A stretch of DNA of 64,000 nt from Raffaelea ambrosiae (taxonomy: Eukaryota; Ascomycota; Sordariomycetes; Ophiostomatales; Ophiostomataceae). The notes under the pieces were generated by a model that was given only the letters and a program-made list of their open reading frames with translations, searched no databases and was not told the DNA's origin. Positions 55,901-64,000 of this stretch are shown here, piece after piece. The translations under genes were made by a program, and so were the position numbers. Where the stretch lies: contig PCDI01000016.1 of the NCBI GenBank assembly GCA_002778195.1, positions 669,106 to 733,105 on the forward strand. The letters run 5' to 3'. Position 1 is the stretch's first letter; each line of letters opens with the position of its first letter.

Positions 55901-58900
55901 CACTTTGGTATGGCTGAGATGCATATCTGCCAAGGACAACGAGCCGGCCTGCCGTGCTGTCGCTCGTCATTGGGCTACACTATCTACACCGTATGGAGGC
56001 TTTCTTTTCCTTTGTCTGATTGTTACTTCTAATCCAGCATCAGACAAGACCCCTGCTGGCTGTACATCCCAGACTCGCGTTGGCCTTGCCACCATTGCGT
56101 GGCCAGTACCCATCGGTCCATCTACATGCATTGCCTCGCAGGAAGAGAGGCGACGAACAGACGATGGGACAGCTAGTCCCTACACCGGTGGTCCGCAGAG
56201 CCGACTTGGCTGCCCCGCGATATCGACGGCAAGATACATGTGAAGGCGTGTGCAAATTATTTTAAGCACATAATCCGAACCCTGGAGGGGTCAAGCCACA
56301 GCCCACGTTCGTTCCATCTTATTTTGGGGCAATCTTCATGATTGAAAAGGGCTGACCATGTCGACAAGGTGGAGACAGCGCCCATGCACGGCATGCAAGC
56401 AGACGTGGCAGACGGCCCCCTAGGCATATGTGCGTGGTGTGTCATTGCGGCCGTGGGGAAGGATCCATTGGTACGCTGAAAGTCGCCGAGAAGCAGCCAC
56501 TGTGCCATGATGGTCATCTCGGATGCCTGTCTATGCTTTGCTGCTGGTGCTTGGGAAAGCACTCGGCCCAATTGAGGATCACCTCCTCTAATCTTGCCCA
56601 TCTGCATGTTAGTCAGTCAGTCAAGGCGGATAGCACTACCCTCCTGCCTAGTTCACCATTTCGTACGTCTCCCCCCCCCCCTTCCAGCTGTCTGGACAGG
56701 CCATAAACACATAAGCAACCATCAGGCCGGTCTCGGAAAATGACAGCGAGTCCAGTGAAAATCCACAGGATCAACTACCTACTTGTATGTACCACCCCTG
56801 GCTCTCCGCTGAACAGTTTTCCTTTTCAGCCAGTCAACCACGAGGGCCGCATCGCCGGCAGTACTTGTCGTGGGCGGTCCTCGCAGCCTGGATCTGTGCC
56901 GGACGTGATGGCGCACCAATCATGTCTAAGCTGGTCACGGACTTCCTACCGGCATGATGCTTTGTGCATGATACTTGTCCGATGTATTCGATTTTTAGGT
57001 TTCTGGCGGTCGGTCTAACCGCCGCCATGCGGCTACCGAAGCAACGGTTCCTTTGTGCCCCTGAAACTGTGCCTCCTTTTGGACAGACAAGCTTTATTTG
57101 TACGACATTTGACTGCAGATGCAACTGGGTGGTTTGCCGCCTCGTCATCATACGAACTGCGCTGACCACAACGACCTCGCCACGATTCTGAGATGATGAA
57201 TCGGGGATATGGGCAGTGCTCTCGTCCACGTTGTACTCGTACGTGCTGGCTATTCTCTTTTCTTTGGAATACGGGGGGCGGGTTGGCCTGGCCCTCCAGC
57301 CATTCTCGGGGAAGAAAGCCGGTAGCAGTATTTTTCTCTGAATTTTTACAGCCTCTCGCATCTAACCCAGACGGAATTTCCCACTAGCTTGCAACATCTG
57401 GTTGCATTCTCGAAAACCATTGCCACTGGCTCGCACTACTGGTCCATACAGACGGAGCATTCTTGTTCAAGTGAAGATTCACCGTGCGCCTTGCCAATGC
57501 GAATCCAATGTTTCCTGTGTTTTCCTGTGTTTGCCGATAGTTTCTCTATTGTTTCTACCAGAAGAATTGTTCTTTTTCCCCCTTGTTTTGCTTTTTTTGC
57601 CTTCTGAATCAAGTGGAGCTTCTTGTTTTGAAAACTTTGACTTTTCCTGTGCGTGGCCTTGCGCTTGGGTAATTTCTAGTCTAGTATGTGTAATTGGTAT
57701 CATGAAGTCTTGATGCCCCAGGGACCGAAGTGCGGGAACTAAACTACCAGCGGTGCACCAACCATTTCTGCCCCCATTCCACTTTCTCCCCCCCTCTCTT
57801 CCTTCTAAGCCGCTACATGGTAAGACGAAACCTCTCGGCTTGTGCGCCAATAGCATACCAGTTCTTCTTTGAAATTGGCCACCCTTGCTTGTTGTTCCCA
57901 CCGAAGCAAGCGCGATCTGGCACGCCAAGCTCAAGCAAGTTCGGTTCCAGATTGATGTTTGCCTCCGCCCTTGACTGAAGAGCACACCATGCAACAGAAA
58001 GGGTAGCCACAATTGGCCACCCTTGTTTGTACTATGTATGATTTTCAAATGAGATTGTCGGTGGGACTCGGCCAGAAGGAAACAGTGGGAGGTTTCCCGG
58101 GCAAAGAAAGACGAGAAAGAGCGGTATGAAATGAGCACCAAGCCTGCCAGCCATGCTTGTACTTGCCACGGTGTGCCCAGTTTCCGGTTGGGGAGAACAG
58201 CCAGCTCGGCCTCGCCAAGCAGAAGAATCAGCGGAGGTGGTGGGAGAGCAACGGTTTCTGTGAACGTTACATATTCCTTCCTGGCAGGGTGGTTTTGCCA
58301 CTAGGCGGGGGGGAGTGTGAAGAGTGTGAGACCCTTTCGTCGGTAAGGGAGCAATGGCGGCGCGTTTCAGAAACGATCGTCGTCTAGTTGTTGCCACTGG
58401 TAAGTGACAGATGGCTAGTGAGGAACACGAAGTGGCCTTGGAGGCCTTGGAGAGAACACCTGGTCGTGGGCGGGCTATGCCCTGTGGAGATTGACGGCAT
58501 TCGAGAACCGGGCCATGGTAGTATATCATACCCAACAATCACGGTTTGCCTCACTGTTTGCCTCTCCCGTATGTCCCGTTTGGCCGTGAGAGTGGCAAAC
58601 AAACGGCGGGGGGGAGCAGATAGCGGAACAGAATACGCGGGACTAAGAAAGATAAGAGGGAGGCAACACAACCGTTGAGGAAGCGGGCACGAAGGAAGGT
58701 GCCGGGTTGGCCAACTTGGGCCCCAGGCCGGTGAGATTTGCCTCCCAGCCCAGGCAGGCAGGTCGAGGCGGTAGACACACACGAGAGCATTCATGTTACA
58801 AACGTGTGATATAAAACTTTGGGGGTGGCATAAATGCGTGCATTGTGGGCGTAAACCAGAGTGCAACGCAACGAGAGCAAGGCTTTGCTTTGCGACTGTG

Positions 58901-61479
58901 AAGGGAAAGGAAAAGGGAGAAGTACCCGCTACTGCGGGTGGACTTCATGCCAATGGGAAAACGAAAAAAGAAAAAAAAAAAAAAAAAAAAGAAAAAGAAA
59001 AAAAAGGGTGTATGGTGGTTCTAGAAGGGGCTAGAACACGCCATTGGCAGTTGAGACAGGCACCGTTGGGGTGTGGCAGGAGGCAGCCGAGACAAGGCAA
59101 GGGAACAAGGAAAAGATGTTGAATCCCCGAGGCACAGCGCAAGCGAGGGTAGGGGGCCGTATTCACCTACGTAACTGTGCAGCATTAGCGGGCACTCGAG
59201 CCCAGCCTCACATGAGATTGACTATGTATGCAGGTGACAATAATAATACAAAAGAAGCCACAGGCCAGAAGTTGGTCCGACGGGTCTGGAACTGCATAAC
59301 TCTTATGTCGTATCAGACGGCCGGTCAAGAGAAGAGTGGGGAGAAGGGGGGCCAATAGATTGATAACTCACCCCCCGGGATAGACGAAGCGAGAACGCGT
59401 TCGAGAGGGACACGTCTCAGGGGAAAAAAGGGAACAGATAAACAGAAACAGAAACGGTGAGTCAGGAGGCAAAAAAAAGAAAGGGCACAAGATGCAACAG
59501 CACGGAACGACAGTTCTGGGTCAGCGGGGGCTTTGACGTAACCGTAGCTGGGCTATGGCCTTTTGTTCTTCCCCATGTCTGGAGACGTGAAGTCGAAAGA
59601 AAAAAAAAAAAAAGAAAAAAAAAAGCTGGAATTGCCCTTTTGGGAAAGATGGGTCAAAGATTGGAGTCGAGACGGGCCAGATGCTCCCCCGAGAAAAAAA
59701 GCGGGTATTCTCACAGTGACAAGCATATACACACACATTGCACGGCTACCGCAAGAACGATTTTTTTGCACGGTCGGGAAAGTTCCGGGTGAGAGGGCTG
59801 TGCAATAAGAGGAAAAAATGCCCTCCAGGAGAGAGAGAGAGAGAGAAAACACACGGAAAATGGATACTCGTATGGACCGAGAGCGCGAGAGGGTTCATGG
59901 ATGGGGATACAAATGGGGAGACCAGCGAATGGGTTAGTGAGAAGGGGCCGTATTGTTCGAAAGACTGTCGAAAAAAGGCGTGGGCATGTGACCTTTGTTA
60001 TGGGAGGGGGCATGACCCCAATCATGGCTGGACCGGCCTGGTGTAAGTCGGTCTGTGGAAGGAATGGCAATCTGCTTCGCGCAATGAAATGGTAACATGA
60101 TTTGGGGGTGGCTCGGCTGCCTTGTGGTTTGTTTTTGTTTGGGGGGGAAAAAAGGGGGGGGGCCTTCGCTGTCGGTTGCGGATTACACGAGGATGACTAC
60201 ACATGCTTTTTTTTGTCGGTGTAAGACGCATTGCGAAGGCCGTGTATCTATCTGGTCATCTGCCCGTTTTTCCGTTTGCTCACAAACTGCTACCGCAATC
60301 GCGGAGCCTTTCGGGTGTGCCCGCAGTGCGGCGGTCCGCCCGCAAGAAGAGAGAGAGAAAAAGAAAGAGGGGGGATGAATCGCAATGTGAGAAGGAGGGG
60401 GAAAAGAAATCGCAATGTGCTTTTTTTCATCTGTGAACTCTTCTCTCGTTCTTCCCTTTTTTTTGCCGTATCAGCGGCCATGAGCTGCGCCAGTATGGGC
60501 TCACGTGATGTTTCGGACGGTGGGAGATTCTTCTCCGTTTCGCTGCGTGGGCTGGCAGGAGAGGCTGGCAGGAGAGAGCCCCTTTAGCGCCCTCGCCTGA
60601 TCGAAAGCGAACCGGACAGTTGGGGGGCGTGTATCGCGGTGCTGGGAAGCGAAGACGATCTTGAACGACTCGGGAACAAAGACTCTTGTGACCAAATCCA
60701 CCTAGCCCGGCTTGGTGCGTGCCACGGGAAGCCGGCACCACAGCGGGGTTCGACGCCCTGCCAAAGGTTTCTGGAAGGCCAAGTGGCGCCTGCCTGCCGA
60801 GAAAGAGGAAAACAAGCCACAAGCCACAAGCCACTACGTCCAGGAGTCTAGAAGCGTCTTACACAGCGCCCACAGCTGGAAACCATGGGCCACAAGACCC
60901 CGGACAAGTCGGCCAAGCCACGGCCACCCGGCCCAGGGACGTGCATCGTCATAGTTGGCTGAGAAAAAGGCCAAGAAGACCCAAGAAGAAGGGCTGACGA
61001 ACCGTTCACAAACGAAGACTCCGTAGCTGGATCATGCAAGGCGACGCAACTAGAGAATGGCCAGCCAAGCCCAAAAGAAACAGAAGGATCGTGCGAGCTC
61101 TAGGCATCTCCGACCCGACCGGCGAGACGTGGGACCTGTGAAAATCCACTGTGAAACAGTCCATAATCACAATAAACGAGACAGACTATTAAGCGCCCAT
61201 GCCCAGAACAGAGGCCCATATGGCCCGGGGGGGGGAAATGACAAATTATTGGATGCGACCCCGAAAAGTGGTAGACCAGCAGCCGGCATATACGGGGAGA
61301 GCCTACGGCAAACCCGGCTGTCTGTCTGCGTGTTTGGTCCCCTCTTCGGTTTATTGTGTGTGTGTGTGGCAAAATGACGGGCGGCCTGCAGGAAAAGACA
61401 GTTGCGCGACGCGCCAAGAGAAGAGAAAACAGGCATTGTCCAATGCTGAAAAGGAAACTGAAAAAAGCAGGCAAGAATA

Positions 61480-61675
61480 TATTAAAAATATACATCTAAA
61501 ATGTAGAATAAAGAATGAATAAAATATATAAAAATATATAAAAATATATAAAAATAAATAAAAAACTAATAATTTTTTTTAAAAAAAAACCAATACAATA
61601 CAAATATAAAATAAAAAATAAAATAAAATAAAATAAAATAAAAATAAAAAATAAAAAATAAACATAAAAGAAACA
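61480..61675. repeat. A/T-only low-complexity island
   Basis: About 190 bases almost without G or C, made of AAAATATAT (four close copies at about 61523-61550) and then AAAATAAAAT units. It contrasts sharply with the roughly 50-55% GC around it. Confidence 0.85.
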
Positions 61676-61949
61676 GCAGAATAGGGCACCGATGACGCAG
61701 AGTTGCCGGTCGACAGCTTTGTTTCCCTGGTTTTCCTCTCGTTTTGTTTCTCTTTTGCCCATGGCCATGACGGCATGCAGCCCCCGTCTGCTCCCAGTCC
61801 CCGTCACCAGCCACGGTCTCGCTCGGTTTCGGGGCATCGGGTGGGCCGTTCATATGTTGCGTTCCCGCTTTCGTATTTTTTTTTCTCGGCATGATCTGGA
61901 TTGCATCTTGGATGGCACAAGGTTTGGGAATGTAGTTACCACTCTTTTT

Positions 61950-62150
61950 CTTTTTTTCGTCTTGTTTTTCGTCTTGTTTTTCGCCTTGTTTTTCGTCTCT
62001 TTTCTCGTCTCTTTTCTCGTCCTTTTCTCGTCCTTTTCTCGTCCTTTTTTTCGTCTCTTTTTTCGTCTCTTTTTTCGTCTCTTTTTTCGTCTCTTTTTTC
62101 GTCTCTTTTTTCGTCCTTTTCTTCGTCCTTTTCTTCGTCCTTTTTTTCCC
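61950..62150. repeat. 10-12-bp minisatellite (TTTTTTCGTCTC)n
   Basis: A long array of TTTTTCGTCTTG, TTTTCTCGTCC, TTTTTTCGTCTC and TTTTCTTCGTCC units, arranged in blocks of similar sub-type. The array is strictly T-rich on +. On the minus strand it reads as Lys/Arg/Asp/Glu repeats, which I do not take as a gene. Confidence 0.9.
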
Positions 62151-63278
62151 TTACAAAAATAGCCTCGGTCCTGCAGAAGCTTTCTCCTTTGCACCGGTCC
62201 ATCTGACTGGTTACAAGCCCCTCGCGAGGTGGACGTTCCGCACAACCAGGGCTCAGGAGTTGCTCCCAGGTTCGTCCAGGAGGCGTTGTAAGATGCAATA
62301 CGCCCCGTGTGTTTCTTGCAGGCCTTGTCGTCGGGCCTTGTTACGATCAAGCCCTCGAACAGACGGCCAACAGGCCCAAGTGACTCTGCTACGGTAGGTA
62401 CATAGGTCGTCGGCGCCTGTCCTGGCTGCTTCCCAGGGGCCCAGGGCAATACATTGCCTCTTCCACAGAGTGTGCTTCTTTTTGTAAGTCAGGACGTGTT
62501 TGGTCTGAACTCGGCATGAGTTGTATGGCCGTTGTGTGCGTGACTACGCAAGCATTCGTTGTGCGTCGACACACCACACCCTTCACAGAGTAACTAGTTG
62601 GAGTTAGCCAACTGGTTCTCAGAACTATCCTACTCGTACACCGAACCCGGCATGTCACTTCCGAGTTCTGCAGACACCAAAAACAAAACAAAAAAACCCC
62701 AAAAATTATAATAAATAAATAAATAGTCGGCCGCGCCGGTAATACGAGCAGGAACATGTGCAGATCGGACCGAAGAACAACAGATCGAGCCTCCATCAAG
62801 GGACCAATAAATACATCGAAAAAAAAAACCGTCTCCTTGCTTTTATTGTCTACCAAAAGAAGGAAAGGAAAAAAAAGACAGGCCGAGGCATCCTTTGAGA
62901 GTCCTCTTGGGGGGGGAGGCTTTTTTTCCAGCTCCTTCGTTCAGCTCGAATCGGCCCGCTTTCAGCTCAAGGCAAGAAGGGAAAAAATAGACTTTCAAAA
63001 ACAACAGGGCCATTCCCCCAAAAAATAAAAAAATAAACCGAGCTCCGTCCGTCTCGCACTTCCGTGGCTCCGTGGCTCCGTCCTCCGTCCTCTCCGTTTT
63101 CTGTTCTCTGCTCTCCGTGCTCCACGCCCCGTTTTCCCCGATGTTGTTCTTTTGTTTGTTAGTAGAGCCTCTCTACGGGGCTGGCTCTACTGAGACGTTG
63201 AAACCAGAGATATGTTCTTGCGTATCGGGGAACAAAATGGCTTGCAAGGCTAGCAGATGGAATATGCAAGACACTCCG

Positions 63279-63279
63279 C

Positions 63280-63313
<34 letters not shown>
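63279..63313. repeat. (CA)n microsatellite
   Basis: About 35 bases of uninterrupted CA dinucleotide in intergenic DNA. Confidence 0.9.
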
Positions 63314-63314
<1 letters not shown>

Positions 63315-63578
63315 CCGTCCTCCTTTCCCTTCCACTACCCTAGACTATCGCTCTTTCCCCACCACTGTACACTGTAAACTTGTAAAAGTATGTGTGTTCG
63401 AATTATACCCATAGCCCGCCGCTTTTGCGCCAAAGTCGGATACCACGGACTTATCCTCGTCCCCACTCTTCCCCCGGATAGATCGGCCTCCTTCGGACGA
63501 TCCGGGGTGCCGACTTCGGGGTGTATGGGAGGGCTTGTAAAAGTGGCGGGCCGCCAAGTTAGGACATGGAAGGTTTCG

Positions 63579-63633
63579 NNNNNNNNNNNNNNNNNNNNNN
63601 NNNNNNNNNNNNNNNNNNNNNNNNNNNNNNNNN
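63579..63633. other. Assembly gap (55 N) beside a G run
   Basis: The right flank begins with seven G; the gap size is probably nominal. Confidence 0.97.
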
Positions 63634-64000
63634 GGGGGGGATTGCGGACCAGAAAACAGAGGAACTGTTTTGTGTCGAAAAGTTTCCTCCGTTGAGACAT
63701 GGAGCTGAGGAATGAGGGACAACAAAGAGACGCGGGCTTTCTCCTCAATACAGTTCATATCTCCATTAGAATCTACAAGGGAGAGTTTCTTCCCAATGCA
63801 TGGAAGCGTCAAGAGTACCAAGCAGGTTTGCCTCTCGTCGAAACCCCAGTCCGGTCCGACGGATGCCGGCGTCGACCCAAGTTCACATAACATTGTCGTC
63901 ACCAAAATTCAAACAAAGGACGTCTTTTCGTGTGGCTCAAAGGTGGCACAAAGCCATGTTGTTATCAGTTATGATTTTTTTTTGTAATAAATAAAGGGGG

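Larger units (their letters stand above)
52961..64000. other. 11-kb gene-free region upstream of the bHLH gene
   Basis: I find no gene on either strand. The open frames are short, compositionally odd and resemble no protein family. Notable parts are an A/T-only island (61480-61675), a TTTTTTCGTCTC minisatellite (61950-62150), CA repeats (63279-63313), several A/T or G/C homopolymers and a gap at 63579-63633. The bHLH gene is transcribed away from it, so the left part presumably contains its promoter and leader. Confidence 0.65.

Noticed and set aside
61850..62449. Lys/Arg-rich protein encoded by the 62-kb minisatellite on -
   Set aside because: The sequence is a translated repeat whose frame stays open only because the unit lacks stops; nothing recognisable flanks it.
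63376..63410. tRNA gene suggested by GTTCGAATT
   Set aside because: Only a B-box-like string is present; no acceptor stem, anticodon arm or A box can be folded around it.

Overview
This window is a gene-containing piece of a filamentous ascomycete genome (Pezizomycotina, most likely a Sordariomycete; I cannot name the genus). The evidence is short spliceosomal introns with GTAAGT/GTGAGT-type donors and CTAAC/CTAAT branch points, GC-rich exons, pyrimidine-rich leaders, single-copy eukaryotic housekeeping genes, and no bacterial features. It is a draft assembly: there are runs of N at 10094-11076, 27978-28011, 49548-49597 and 63579-63633 and one N at 20964, mostly beside C or G homopolymers.

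Layout. 1-12116: gene desert with many simple repeats. 12117-14640 (+): HTH/CENPB-type DNA-binding protein. 17182-23171 (-): PXA-domain protein whose two exons are separated by a 3953-bp intron. 25899-27843 (-): Mss51-like zinc-finger protein. 28410-32575 (+): RSE1/SF3b3 splicing factor, divergent from MSS51. 33047-34044 (-): small RING-like plus LysM protein. 34385-36431 (-): bifunctional thiamine enzyme THI6. 36920-40030 (-): patatin-like lipase. 40031-42166: AT-rich spacer. 42167-44175 (+): sugar-porter MFS transporter with seven exons. 44740-45478 (+): acireductone dioxygenase ADI1. 46211-47079 (-): Derlin/Der1-like protein. 48316-48933 (+): centromeric histone H3 (CENP-A). 51572-52960 (-): bHLH-zipper transcription factor with an SREBP-type tyrosine. 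52961-64000: a second 11-kb gene desert.

The genes are mostly independent housekeeping genes (splicing, ER-associated degradation, methionine salvage, thiamine synthesis, mitochondrial translation, lipid turnover, centromere identity). I see no biosynthetic cluster or operon-like system. Exon joins were worked out by hand from splice consensus, frame and restoration of conserved domains. All of them restore continuous family-typical protein, and all CDS lengths are multiples of three.

The most unusual signal is in the noncoding DNA. Several introns contain tandem repeats: the HTH gene intron, the LysM gene intron, the THI6 intron and the giant PXA intron. One 16-base motif, ACGAGCGAAGCGAGGA, occurs in introns of two unrelated genes (THI6 and ADI1). 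Its 11-14-base core also occurs in an in-frame coding insertion inside THI6 and once in the PXA intron. The two transcription-factor genes have very long upstream gene-free regions.
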